In this document: piece by piece, positions 52,305 to 62,426 of the stretch
Layout: every line of letters starts with the position of its first letter
Numbering within the stretch: position 1 is the stretch's first letter
Assembly (NCBI RefSeq): GCF_964340395.1
Contig: NC_135557.1
Coordinates: forward strand, 25,980,114 to 26,044,113
Source of the DNA: Glandiceps talaboti
Taxonomy: Eukaryota; Hemichordata; Enteropneusta; Spengelidae
Direction: 5' to 3'
DNA: 64,000 nucleotides
Program-made: the position numbers and the translations under genes
Notes under the pieces: generated by a model
What the model was told of the DNA's origin: nothing
Seen by the model: only the letters and a program-made list of their open reading frames with translations
Database searches by the model: none

Positions 52305-55204
52305 GAAATAGCTCATACTTGAGTCTAACCCTAACTGTGTTTATTTTAACAGGAATGCTGGTATTGGTATATTTTTTCTATCACTCATTATAACACTCAT
52401 ACTGATATTCTTTCCAAGGGAAGACCCTAGTGCCCCAGTAGTGGAGGACTACACAGTAAGTATGACCACAACACATGTGTTTTGTTATTCTTTCCAAGGG
52501 AAGACCCTAGTGCCCTAGTAGTAGAGGACTACACAGTAAGTATGACCACAACACATGTGTTTTGTTATTCTTTCCAAGGGAAGACTCTAGTGCCCTAGTA
52601 GTAGAGGACTACACAGTAAGTATGACCACAACACATGTGTTTTGTTATTCTTTCCAAGGGAAGACCCTAGTGCCCTAGTAGTAGAGGACTACACAGTAAG
52701 TATGACCACAACACATGTGTTTTGTTATTCTTTCCAAGGGAAGACTCTAGTGCCCTAATAGTAGAGGACTACACAGTAAGTATGACCACAACACATGTGT
52801 TTTGTTATTCTTTCCAAGGGAAGACTCTAGTGCCCTAGTAGTAGAGGACTACACAGTAAGTATGACCACAACACATGTGTTTTGTTATTCTTTCCAAGGG
52901 AAGACCCTAGTGCCCTAGTAGTAGAGGACTACACAGTAAGTATGACCACAACACATGTGTTTTGTTATTCTTTCCAAGGGAAGACCCTAGTGCCCTAGTA
53001 GTAGAGGACTACACAGTAAGTATGACCACAACACATGTGTTTTGTTATTCTTTCCAAGGGAAGACCCTAGTGCCCTAGTAGTAGAGGACTACACAGTAAG
53101 TATGACCACAACACATGTGTTTTGTTATTCTTTCCAAGGGAAGACCCTAGTGCCCTAGTAGTAGAGGACTACACAGTAAGTATGACCACAACACATGTGT
53201 TTTGTTATTCTTTCCAAGGGAAGACCCTAGTGCCCTAGTAGTAGAGGACTACACAGTAAGTATGACCACAACACATGTGTTTTGTTATTCTTTCCAAGGG
53301 AAGACTCTAGTGCCCTAATAGTAGAGGACTACACAGTAAGTATGACCACAACACATGTGTTTTGTTATTCTTTCCAAGGGAAGACTCTAGTGCCCTAGTA
53401 GTAGAGGACTACACAGTAAGTATGACCACAACACATGTGTTTTGTTATTCTTTCCAAGGGAAGACCCTAGTGCCCTAGTAGTAGAGGACTACACAGTAAG
53501 TATGACCACAACACATGTGTTTTGTTATTCTTTCCAAGGGAAGACCCTAGTGCCCTAGTAGTAGAGGACTACACAGTAAGTATGACCACAACACATGTGT
53601 TTTGTTATTCTTTCCAAGGGAAGACCCTAGTGCCCTAGTAGTAGAGGACTACACAGTAAGTATGACCACAACACATGTGTTTTGTTATTCTTTCCAAGGG
53701 AAGACCCTAGTGCCCTAGTAGTAGAGGACTACACAGTAAGTATGACCACAACACATGTGTTTTGTTATTCTTTCCAAGGGAAGACCCTAGTGCCCCAGTA
53801 GTAGAGGACTACACAGTAAGTATGACCACAACACATGTGTTTTGTTATTCTTTCCAAGGGAAGACCCTAGTGCCCCAGTAGTAGAGGACTACACAGTAAG
53901 TATGACCACAACACATGTGTTTTGTTATTCTTTCCAAGGGAAGACCCTAGTGCCCCAGTAGTAGAGGACTACACAGTAAGTATGACCCATGTGTTTTGTT
54001 ACTTAGGCTGTGAGTAGATAAAACCTAATTGAGTTCCCCAGTCATTTGTAGGGGCTTCACACTGCTAAATTTAGTCCACTCCAGGGCCGCTCTAACTTTT
54101 AGTCCAACCTAAAAGTACTAAATGTGAAAGCATTAGAGCAGTCTAAGGCCAACTTTAAATAGTCCAGACCAAAACAGGCTGACTAAGTCCGGACTATAAT
54201 ATAGTCTGGACCTGCTTTGTCAATGTAAAGGCATTTTTGGACAATGGGTTCCCATAAAACTATTGTACAGTATATTGGAAACTATGGTAGTTTTATCTGA
54301 TTTCCTCCCTTCTTCTAACAGGGTTCCTAATCTATGGCAAAATGACTGTGTTTATACAACTCTTGGTAGTTTCTAGCCAGCATAGATAATACTGGTATTC
54401 ATCTAGCAATGCTAGTACAGCAAAGTACCTCTAGAGGGCGCAATTTGTCATGGTAGCACATCTTGCCATACCTCAAGAACACATCCAATGGCAGGAATCA
54501 ATGATTCTGAGAAGTTGTTTGAGATCCGAGTCACCAAAGTATATCTGTCTTGAATCAAAGCCCCACCCCCACACCCCACCCAGTATTCATTTTGTATAAC
54601 ATCAGAGGGATTAGTCTGAATGGGAGTACTGTACTGATTTTACATAATGTACTTGTTAATTGAAGGTAAAGACCTAGGTCTTAGGTTGGAGGGTTGTCAA
54701 ACAAAAGTAGAGGCTTACAATACCTCTGATGCACACCAAGCCTTTGAAAGTGACTTTGGTGCTGTGCAACCTGTGGTTGCTTTCAAAGTTAGTAGAATTG
54801 GCCAAGATCTAGCAGCTAGAGTAGGCATAGAAGAAACAATAGACTGACCACCTTTACAGTATTCTCTTAATTACCCCCCCCCCCCTTTCAAAGGGGACAC
54901 ATCCAGATCTAGTGATGTATTTTACAGTCTACCCCCACCCTCACCCCATCCTCTACCCCCATCCCCACCCCCACCCCATCCTATTTAAAGTGTATTTCAT
55001 TTGTACAACTTTAAGGAAGCAAGGGATTATGAGATCTGAATTGAGTTGTACTATTTTCTGTTTCAGATCTATGATAACACTATCATTGGAAGGACAGTAC
55101 TGGTATCATTTATGGGCTTATTTGTTCTAGTAGGGGTGGTTTTTGTCTTTCTATTCCACTGGATGGACCCAATGCTGGCAAAACCTATCAAGAAAAGATA
55201 TTAA
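47786..55204 (+). CDS. Tmem218: TMEM218, ciliary transition-zone membrane protein (complete, three exons)
   Basis: Small multi-pass membrane protein tied to the ciliary transition zone; mutations in the human gene cause Joubert/Meckel-type ciliopathy. Exons: 47786-47892 (phase 2 end), 52353-52455 and 55067-55204 with TAA. The join gives 115 residues, the same length as human TMEM218. It begins MATVLGVGVGIFILAFIW (transmembrane helix 1). Exon 2 gives NAGIGIFFLSLIITLILIFF (helix 2) and PREDPSAPVVEDYT, like the PRAGE/VEVKIVDD region of vertebrate TMEM218. Exon 3 gives IYDNTIIGRTVLVSFMGLFV, a third helix, then HWMDPMLAKPIKKRY. Intron 2 is largely an 80-bp array that copies the end of exon 2. The coding end of exon 3 is also tandemly copied in the 3' UTR. 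Confidence 0.93.
47893..49120. other. TMEM218 intron 1, unique part
   Basis: A diverged duplicate at 48535-48650 (ATCTAAGA(C/G)TGTCA(G/A)ATATT). A 64-codon ORF at 47997 has no recognisable feature. Confidence 0.45.
49125..50030. repeat. 43-bp minisatellite, about 21 copies
   Basis: Unit CATGTACAATGGAGGGAGAG plus ATAGCTATTATGGTTCTGTATGT; TATACGTC and TGTATGTC variants are intermixed. In TMEM218 intron 1, not at an exon border. Confidence 0.94.
50335..51395. repeat. 32-bp minisatellite, about 33 copies
   Basis: Unit TATAGACAATGGACATCATG plus GTAATATCATTT. Left copies favour TATAATTT and right copies TATCATTT. Confidence 0.94.
51715..51912. repeat. Direct duplication of about 55 bp
   Basis: CACTTACAACAATTCTAGCT and the following ATTATATAGATAAGT occur twice, about 110 bases apart. 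Confidence 0.85.
52212..52304. repeat. (CA)n microsatellite before TMEM218 exon 2
   Basis: Nearly pure CA run ending about 50 bases upstream of the exon 2 acceptor. Confidence 0.96.
52353..52455 (+). CDS. Tmem218: TMEM218 exon 2
   Basis: A TTTTAACAG acceptor, then the second membrane helix and PREDPSAPVVEDYT, ending ACA before GTAAGT (phase 0). The last 46 or so bases and the donor start the downstream 80-bp array. Confidence 0.93.
52407..53990. repeat. 80-bp array copying the TMEM218 exon 2 end and donor (20 copies including the exon)
   Basis: A strictly periodic 80-bp unit: TTCTTTCCAAGGGAAGAC, the coding end of exon 2, ACACA/GTAAGTATGACC and a T-rich linker. All copies keep GTAAGT. Differences are single substitutions (CCC/CTC, CTAG/CTAA/CCAG). 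The T-rich tract before CAAG could also act as a 3' splice site, making each unit a potential 37-nt cryptic exon. Confidence 0.96.
54050..54233. mobile_element. Possible MITE with weak inverted ends
   Basis: GGGGCTTCACACTGCTAAA at the left resembles the complement of the right end (GCCTTTACATTGACAAA), and AGTCC/GGACT motifs recur inside. No clear target duplication. Confidence 0.3.
54235..55066. other. TMEM218 intron 2, remainder
   Basis: C-rich stretches at 54560-54580, 54875-54890 and 54930-54985. A 66-codon ORF at 54647 is unsupported. Confidence 0.45.
55067..55204 (+). CDS. Tmem218: TMEM218 exon 3 and stop
   Basis: After TTTCTGTTTCAG it reads IYDNTIIGRTVLVSFMGLFV, a hydrophobic third helix, and HWMDPMLAKPIKKRY with TAA, matching the LEPIYAKPLH-type tail of vertebrate TMEM218. 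Confidence 0.93.
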   Translation: MYDNTIIGRTVLVSFMGLFVLVGVVFVFLFHWMDPMLAKPIKKRY

Positions 55205-55392
55205 ACAATACACACTGGATGGACCCAATGCTGGCAAAACCTATCAAGAAAAGATATTAAACAATACACACTGGATGGATCCAATGCCGGCAAAATCTAT
55301 CAAGAAAAGATACTAAACAATACACACTGGATGGACCCAATGCTGGCAAAACCTATCAAGAAAAGATATTAAACAATACACACTGGATGGAA
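55205..55392 (+). repeat. Tandem copies of the TMEM218 coding tail in its 3' UTR
   Basis: About three further copies of a 56-bp unit follow the stop codon. Each holds the end of exon 3 (ACTGGATGGACCCAATGC to the AGATATTAA stop) and the linker ACAATACAC. The third copy carries a few substitutions; the others are near identical, so the expansion is recent. Confidence 0.9.
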
Positions 55393-55534
55393 TACTAAGT
55401 CTCTGTGATATATTGGATCAGGACAAAAGCAAAAACGTTTTAGAAAATGTAATTCATGAGTACCATTGCGTAAAGTATGAACAGAGCAGTGAATATTGTC
55501 TTGTCGCACACATTTTCAGAAGTGTGATGCTGTG

Positions 55535-55540
55535 AATAAA
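55535..55540 (+). terminator. TMEM218 polyadenylation signal
   Basis: AATAAA in the context GTGAATAAAGG, 331 bases after the stop and past the tail repeats. It is the first good hexamer downstream. Confidence 0.55.
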
Positions 55541-55544
55541 GGTT

Positions 55545-56065
55545 CAATGCAGCCACAGTTCCTATTTTTGAACAAATTTTGGATCAACAACATTTCATCT
55601 TAACTTTTATTGCATTGAATGTTTGTATTGGCGCAAGTACTGTAGAGATATATAGATATATAAAATGAACAATGAAAGAATAACTACATCTACTGAGCCA
55701 TTAACTTCATGAATAGGATTATCACAACATTAAGGTATAATATGTAATGATAGAAAATAAAAACAAGCATTTTTTCAGCAACAATAATTTTACAATGAGA
55801 GTATTTTTATACGATTACACGTGATTTAAAATGAGGGGTGAAATTTTAGTTCTGAGTTAAAAATACCATACCATTTATAGGAATACATTTCACAATATGT
55901 TAATTATAATGCAAAAAAAAAATACAAAGAATTTTTTTGAAGTGCCTACTAAAATTTGCAACAATATTAAGTAAAATGTTCTTATGTAGTACGTGTTTAA
56001 AAACTTTGAAGTATATAATTGAATCCTGTATTTTTCCAACTTATAGTGTTTTGTGTACATACAAA
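55545..56065. other. AT-rich sequence 3' of TMEM218
   Basis: No gene or repeat recognised. Confidence 0.5.
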
Positions 56066-56068
56066 GAT

Positions 56069-56346
56069 AGGGCTTGAAATTAACAGTAGTCATGTCTCCA
56101 CAGACTACAAATTCTTGTCATGGGACTACCATAATTTGCAACTGATAGCCCACTGATAATGTGATGATTTCAAGTTTTGACAATTTACATACATTACTTT
56201 AATAACACACATACATGTAGGTCCAATAGAGGAGCTCTTTTTTCAGTTCAGGAATATAGGGCTATCGGTCACCATCCTTGGAATACAACTTTCTGAAATT
56301 GGTAGCCCACTAGGACAACCAAAGAAAAAGTTAATTCCAAGCCCTG
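56069..56346. mobile_element. MITE, AGGGCTTGAAATTAAC inverted ends
   Basis: Left AGGGCTTGAAATTAAC and right GTTAATTCCAAGCCCTG, about 278 bp, with an internal ATTGGTAGCCCACTAG motif like that in the 15148 element. No transposase. Confidence 0.75.
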
Positions 56347-57180
56347 AAACAAATACCCTCCTGGTTGACTAGAAAGCACTATATGATATGTAAGTTATAT
56401 AGTAATTAAATGTCTGTGATTACACTGTTGTCATTGTGTTTGTAATCATTTCTTATTTTACATATCCATAACTTTTTGTATATTATGCTTGTACAATGTT
56501 GATACATAATAATTTTATTTATACTGGATAGTTCTCTAAGTATATAAACACTTGTCTCCCAAGAAGTCCAGTGAGGGCCATCCCTCATGGGTTCAGTGTT
56601 AATGCAGGAGGAAACCAGAGTACCCGGGGAAAACCTGCATGTTCGGTAGAGTCACATTGAATGACACTCTTCTTACTTACAGCTTGGTAAATTTAATCCA
56701 ACCCTGAATGGATTCAAACCCCAAACACAGTGGTAAGTGGCAAGTGGTTTAACTACTCAGCCACTGACAATACATTGACATGACTGTAGTTATGCACACT
56801 TTACCCCAATATAGATATTGTAGCCTAGTACTGTATTTCCTAAAGGTGATGTAAATATTGAGTCAAAGATTGTTTTCAGTCCAATTAAACTTTCATATCA
56901 TTGGTTTTGTTTCTCGAATAGAAGGAAAAAGGCACATGAATATGGTAGAATATTTCAGATGTTACGTAACAAATAAAAATTACAACATGTAAATTATGTA
57001 CATATTACTTCTGCTATCAAGAAATTATATGTTTTGAATTTTACATATGTTTTTGGAAATATGTAAATTCCTAAGTTTTGTGGATTCTGTAAATGGTGAA
57101 TAAATGAATTTGATGAAAAGCTACCGTGTGGTAAATTTGTTTCAGTAACTGGAAGCAGTTTATATTGTCTTGACATTATA
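56347..57180. other. Intergenic unique sequence
   Basis: TMEM218-SDHC intergenic region. The 56570-56760 stretch could be an old repeat fragment. No gene recognised. Confidence 0.4.
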
Positions 57181-57660
57181 TAGTGATATAGTATACTGTG
57201 ACTTAGTCTAGTTCCTGATGACTGTGTTTATATAGTGATATAGTATACTGTGACTTAGTCTAGTTCCTGACGACTGTTATATAGTGACATAGTATACTGA
57301 CTTAGTCTAGTTCCTGACTGTTATATAGTGACATAGTATACAATCTGATTAAAATCTGATGTTAGATAGGCTGGTTTTCCTGTATTTACCTATATTCCAT
57401 CGTTATTGCGTCTTTTACGTGAGTTTTTTTTTTCCTGGGCCAGGAAAAGATGCAATAACGATGGAATATAGGTAAATACAGGAAAACCAGCCTATCTAAC
57501 ATCAGATTTTAATCAGATTGCATAGTATACTGACTTAGTCTAGTTCTTAACGACTGTTATATAGTGACATAGTATACTGACTTAGTCTAGTTCCTAACGA
57601 CTGTGTTAATAGAGTGATATAGTATACTGTGACTTAGTCTAGCTCCTGATGACTGTACCG
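57180..57660. repeat. About 47-bp degenerate minisatellite interrupted by an insertion
   Basis: Units ATAGTATACTGTGACTTAGT plus CTAGTTCCTGACGACTGTT; six or so copies, split by the element at 57341-57520. Confidence 0.88.
57341..57520. mobile_element. 180-bp long-TIR element with 9-bp target duplication
   Basis: About 75-bp inverted arms (outer CAATCTGATTAAAATCTGAT mirrored at the right end) around a short T-rich loop. Flanked by an exact CATAGTATA on both sides (57332-57340 and 57521-57529). The 9-bp duplication and long arms fit a Mutator-like non-autonomous element. Confidence 0.85.
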
Positions 57661-57703
57661 ATTTACACTGGATAACAGTATAAATCGGAACACAGTCATC
57701 AGG
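57647..57703. repeat. Palindrome with about 25-bp arms
   Basis: TCCTGATGACTGT and ACCGATTTA are mirrored (TAAATCGG, ACAGTCATCAGGA) around GGATAAC. Confidence 0.8.
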
Positions 57704-57994
57704 ACTAACTAACTAACTGATTGGTCATTTGGAGAAATAAGTACATGTATGTGTATCTACTGGTATGCCATATCTGCCCTAGGTACAGACATGAATGCAA
57801 TGCTGTGAAACCAAGGGAATTCAAGCACCAAAATATGATAGAAAGATAACTCAACATCAGAGGTATACCACAACTTCTGAACTTTGCTATAACATAATGA
57901 ATGCCATTATTACACTGTTTAGTCCCTCAGACCAAGCACAGATTCCAGGTTAAATCTCAGAGATTTGAATATTATCATACACTGATACATACAC

Positions 57995-58420
57995 ACACTT
58001 GCATCCATACACATACACAAATACTACACATACATGTGCATGCATATGTGCCTATGTACACATGAACATCCATGTAAATGTACGTACTTGGCATACATAC
58101 ATACACACACACACACAAACACATATATACACACACATGCATGCATTCATTACGTACGTACGTAAGTACATGCATGCATATGCACGCACACACACATACA
58201 TACATACTACACATACATGTGCATGCATATGTGCCTATGTACACATGAACATCCATGTAAATGTACGTACTTGGCATACATACATACACACACACATACC
58301 TGCACGCACTTACACACAAACACATATATACACACACATGCATGCATGCATGCATTCATTACGTACGTACGCAAGTACATGCATGCATATGCACGCACAC
58401 ACACATATATACAGACATGT
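57995..58420. repeat. Tandem duplication of about 190 bp, CA/TACA-rich
   Basis: CTACACATACATGTGCATGC to ATTACGTACGTACG occurs twice. The inner ACGTACGTACGT and TGCATGCATGCA are self-complementary. Confidence 0.9.
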
Positions 58421-58429
58421 GACTACACC

Positions 58430-59376
58430 TGATACTTCCATTAGAAACACTGACCACTTGAACACTATTGGGTGATAAGCATTGAAATTTATTCACAATC
58501 CTTACAGCTTGTCTAAGCAAACTTAACACAATAGCAGTGTGTGTGTGTGTGTATGCCTATAATACATAGTTGATTGTAACTTCTGTTCCACTGCTAACAT
58601 TATAAAATAAATCACATTTTCTTTTTCTACACACAGCTTCATAACACTTGGTCAAAATTTTTCAAATGAAGCCTCTATACATAAATTGAAATTCCAACAA
58701 ATTGGTCATGTATTTCCAAATCAAGAACATTATCAATAAAATACACAAAAGCAGTTCTGAGTTTTTTATACCTTGTTTGTTTTTGAAATTCATGATAAAA
58801 CTATGATGAGGGAGATGATACACTTGTAGCACAGACTGTCTAATAGTACCACCAGTAACTCTGTTTACTTGTCTTGTCTATCTCTTGATATATCTTTGTA
58901 TTTGTATGTATTTCTCTGTTTGTCACTGGAAAGCTACAAAGATCACAGCATAGAACTTATGTACGTCATATAACTCTTTGCTTACAAACCTATTAAATTA
59001 TGCATTTTATACAAAAACTTTGAAAGTTGACATAAAACAACAACACACAACTACTGACTCCATGCCTCGATATACAGAAAAATACACAGTCCAGAATATC
59101 TCTGCAGTAAGTGAGTACAAAATGGTTTTAATTTCTGACAAGTTTCGTACCTTTGTGGGCTTTCTCAAGAAATCTATTTGAATTATCAATAACCTGACCA
59201 GACTAGACATACAGCATTAATTTTCATTTTTTAACAATACAAACAGCATAGTCCAGAGACCATCTATGACTTTGAATCCTTTCATAGCCATGAATGGCCT
59301 CTAGACTACAAACAACAACGCAAAGGCATTCAACTTATAAGTTTTTGACTAATAACTCAAATATAAAAGTACACTT
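58430..59376. other. Region 3' of SDHC
   Basis: May include the SDHC 3' UTR; a minus-strand AATAAA is present near 58488. No other gene recognised. Confidence 0.4.
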
Positions 59377-59413
59377 GTTGCTAGGCAACATTCTCAGCTT
59401 GTTGCTAGGTAAC
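59377..59413. promoter_or_regulatory. Pair of RFX X-box palindromes
   Basis: GTTGCTAGGCAAC at 59377-59389 and GTTGCTAGGTAAC at 59401-59413, 24 bases apart, just past the SDHC stop. Both fit the RFX half-site pair. They lie in a small local duplication, so chance plus duplication is possible. Confidence 0.4.
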
Positions 59414-59468
59414 AATATACAACTGATACCAGTACTTGTGTGTTGTTGTTAAAAACAAATGAAGGTTT

Positions 59469-59582
59469 TTAGGAGACTGGAATAGCAGCCAGACCCCATG
59501 CAGCAATGATGGACCACAAGACTACAGCATAACCAGATCGATATAGGTTCTTCATTTCAAAGCCATAACCCATATCCCAGAA
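59469..59582 (-). CDS. Sdhc: SDHC last exon and stop
   Basis: FWDMGYGFEMKNLYRSGYAV, then VLWSIIAAWGLAAIPVS and TAA. This is the third membrane helix of SDHC. Confidence 0.93.
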   Translation of the reverse strand, partial: FWDMGYGFEMKNLYRSGYAVVLWSIIAAWGLAAIPVS

Positions 59583-62234
59583 CTGTGAAAGAGATCAAAT
59601 ATTATTGACTATTGACTTACTGACATTATTAATTAGTCAATCTGTCATCACTAAACAACTTATGACTTACTTATACTGTCATTTGTTTGGTGGATAAAAC
59701 TACTATCAGTCTAACTTATCACAGATTTATGATTTCACTTCTCTTCACTATCACTTGTAGCAGAATCACAGGTCAGTGACATAGACATACTAATGCCAGT
59801 CCAACTGTAGTTAGTAGTTGGCACACAGATTGTGTTGATTAGACTTAACAAGTGCATAACTTTGAATTTGAATTAAAGAAAGACAAGGCCAGGGTTTTTA
59901 AACCAGCCTTTGCTAATATTTTGAATTACTGTTAATTACATCAACACAACACAACACAACACAACACAACACAACACAACACAACAACAATATCAATAAG
60001 TTGACAGCAGTAATCAGTACAAGTGTGCTAAAGACAGAAATAAGTCTGACTGGACTTTTCCTTTAAGTTGATAGCAGTAATCAATACAAGTGTACAAAAG
60101 GTAGAAATAAGTCTGACTGGACTTTTCCTTTAAGTTGATAGCAGTAATCAATACAAGTGTACTAAAGACAGACATAAGTCTGACTGGACTTTTACTTTAA
60201 GTTGATAGCAGTAATCAATACAAGTGTACAAAAGGTAGAAATAAGTCTAACTGGACTTTTTCTTTAAGTTGATAGCAGTAATCAATACAAGTGTACTAAA
60301 GGCAGAAATAAGTCTGACGACTTTTTCTTTAAGTTGATAGCAGTAATCAATACAAGTGTACAAAAGGCAGAAATAAGTCTGACTGGACTTTTTCAGAATA
60401 TATCATCATAAGACATTATGAAACACTTACAAGATGTCTAACACCGTTACCCATATGGTACATTAGTGGCCAGGCTATTGTTGCCTTTCCAGCATACAAT
60501 AATAGTGGATGTAGCTCTAATCCTTTGATGATGTCCACATAATGCATGAAGTCTTGTGGCAATACATTCATTGTAATCGCAAAGGTGGAAACACCTGATA
60601 AAAATAGACAATATATAACACTTTACTATATTTAGGAACTGATATTTGGGAATTAAAAAACTTCATGAATTTCACATATTGTTTCAATTTTCTTTCTTCT
60701 GAAATGTGCAAAACATTTGAAGGAATATCAGTACACTTGTGAATATTTCTAAGAGTGTGGTTGCTCTATAAAATGCTCTACTTTGATCTATACATATATA
60801 GACTTTGAATACTTACTAAGAGTGTGATTGCTCTATAGAATACTCTACTTTGATCTATACATATATAGACTTTGAATACTTACTAAGAGTGTGATTGCTC
60901 TATAGAATACTCTACTTTGATCTATATATATATAGACTTTGAATACTTACTAAGTGTGATTGCTCTATAGAATACTCTACTTTGATCTATACATATAGAC
61001 TTTGAATACTTACTAAGAGTGTGATTGCTCTATAGAATACTCTACTTTGATCTATACATATATAGACTTTGAATACTTACTAAGAGTGTGATTGCTCTAT
61101 AGAATACTCTACTTTGATCTATACATATAGACTTTGAATACTTACTAAGAGTGTGATTGCTCTATAGAATACTCTACTCTGATCTATACATATAGACTTT
61201 GAATACTTACTAAGAGTGTGATTGCTCTATAGAATACTCTACTTTGATCTATACATATAGACTTTGAATACTTACTAAGAGTGTGATTGCTCTATAGAAT
61301 ACTCTACTTTGATCTATACATATAGACTTTGAATACTTACTAAGAGTGTGATTGCTCTATAGAATACTCTACTTTGATCTATACATATAGACTTTGAATA
61401 CTTACTAAGAGCCATAATGGCACCAGTTGCTCTGTGACAGATTGACAAGATTGCTGTCAGTTGAGGCTGTCAGAGATAATACAAAAATAATAATTAACAC
61501 AGTGTTTTCTTGACAACATTGCCACTGCTTGACAAGAATACAACTTTCACAAATACCTTCAAAGCATTATAACTAAAGCAATGACTCCTCGGCAAACACT
61601 AACAAGTTCACTTCAGAATCATATTCTAAAAGTTCACATCAGAATAATATCCTAAAAGTTACTTCCAAGTCAAATCCTACACTATGTAGTTCTCAACTAA
61701 GAGCATTGATTCTTTACCACAGACAACTTCAATTCTAGGCTAAATCACTCAACCTTCATTGGTTTATATTGTACATGACATAATGATGGAAGACTAGTCC
61801 ACCATTGTATGAATTGACATAAACTGTATAATTACTTGTGAGGTCTATTGGCAACTATACATGTCATCATTGTCCACCACAGCCTTTTTTACGTTGTCAC
61901 GGAAGAAATCAGCTCTGGTTTGTGAGAATGATACATTATCAACTTATTGTAAATACTAATAACTGGACAACACTTTAATAGCATTAAGAAGATATGTGTA
62001 AGATAGTTCAATTCAAGACAGCCATGAATTTCTACTGAAGAGTTCTTGAACTCTGATGTATAACAATTTACCTGGTAAATCCAGAATGGTGAACGTGGAC
62101 GTTTCAGTGTTTTTTGTTTCTTCCAGAAGACATTATTTTGGAAATCCCAGAATTGATCCTTTTCTTTGCGATCTTCTAAATGATAGAGTGGTACCTTACT
62201 AGGTGTTGAAATACTACCACCTGAGGCAAGTACC
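59469..62234 (-). CDS. Sdhc: SDHC, succinate dehydrogenase cytochrome b560 subunit (four secure exons)
   Basis: Membrane anchor of mitochondrial complex II that helps bind heme b and ubiquinone. Minus-strand exons: 62234-62072, 61466-61406, 60594-60431 and 59582-59469, with consistent phases (1-nt carry-in, 0, 1, 0). Residues in order: VLASGGSISTPSKVPLYHLE; FWKKQKTLKRPRSPFWIYQ; PQLTAILSICHRATGAIMAL, matching the quinone-site SICHRGTG block; VSTFAITMNVLPQDFMHYV; GKATIAWPLMYHMGNGVRHL, with the histidine of PLMYH aligning with the human heme ligand; FWDMGYGFEMKNLYRSGYAV; and a last helix ending GLAAIPVS. Three membrane helices are visible. The first exon, with the start and mitochondrial presequence, is not settled. 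Confidence 0.92.
59943..60400. repeat. (ACACA)n run followed by a 62-65-bp repeat, about six copies
   Basis: Unit GTTGATAGCAGTAATCAATA, CAAGTGTAC and AAATAAGTCTGACTGGACTT, in the last SDHC intron. It stops about 30 bases short of the exon donor and does not copy it. Confidence 0.92.
60431..60594 (-). CDS. Sdhc: SDHC exon with the heme-ligand region
   Basis: Encodes VSTFAITMNVLPQDFMHYV, the second membrane helix, and PLMYHMGNGVRHL, ending phase 0 before GTAAGT. Confidence 0.93.
60745..61420. repeat. 63-67-bp array copying the SDHC SICHR-exon donor (about 11 copies)
   Basis: Each unit contains, on the minus strand, CTCTTA followed by GTAAGTATTCAAAG, identical to the exon end and donor at 61406. 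Length changes come from ATAT dinucleotide differences. The array fills most of the intron. Confidence 0.94.
61406..61466 (-). CDS. Sdhc: SDHC exon with the SICHR quinone-site motif
   Basis: A 61-nt exon, PQLTAILSICHRATGAIMAL plus one base. The acceptor is TCTGACAG and the donor GTAAGT. Its last six bases and the donor are carried in each unit of the adjoining array. Confidence 0.93.
61467..62071. other. SDHC intron, unique
   Basis: Nothing recognised apart from a short AAAGTTCAC(A/T)TCAGAAT repeat at about 61605-61650. Confidence 0.5.
62072..62234 (-). CDS. Sdhc: SDHC exon with matrix-side N-terminal region
   Basis: Encodes VLASGGSIS through FWIYQ after an AATGTAG acceptor. It begins one base into a codon and ends phase 0 at CAG before GTAAAT. 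FWKKQKTLKRPRSPFWIYQ corresponds to the FWxKN...RPLSPHxxIY region of other SDHC proteins, although the usual SPH is SPF here. Confidence 0.85.
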
Positions 62235-62426
62235 CTACATTGTACAGAGATTATACAACATTCAGTAAATATCTAAAGCAACAGGGACACGGGTTCACAA
62301 CAATTATATTTTTTATGTTAATTTCTGCTATATTCCTGTTTACTTAGTCATATTATACACACTATAGTGATGATGGTTCTATGGTGATATACATGAACTT
62401 GCAATTGTCTTGCTTATAGTAAATTG

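Noticed and set aside
54647-54847. 66-codon ORF in TMEM218 intron 2
   Set aside because: No domain or splice evidence; may be an old repeat fragment.
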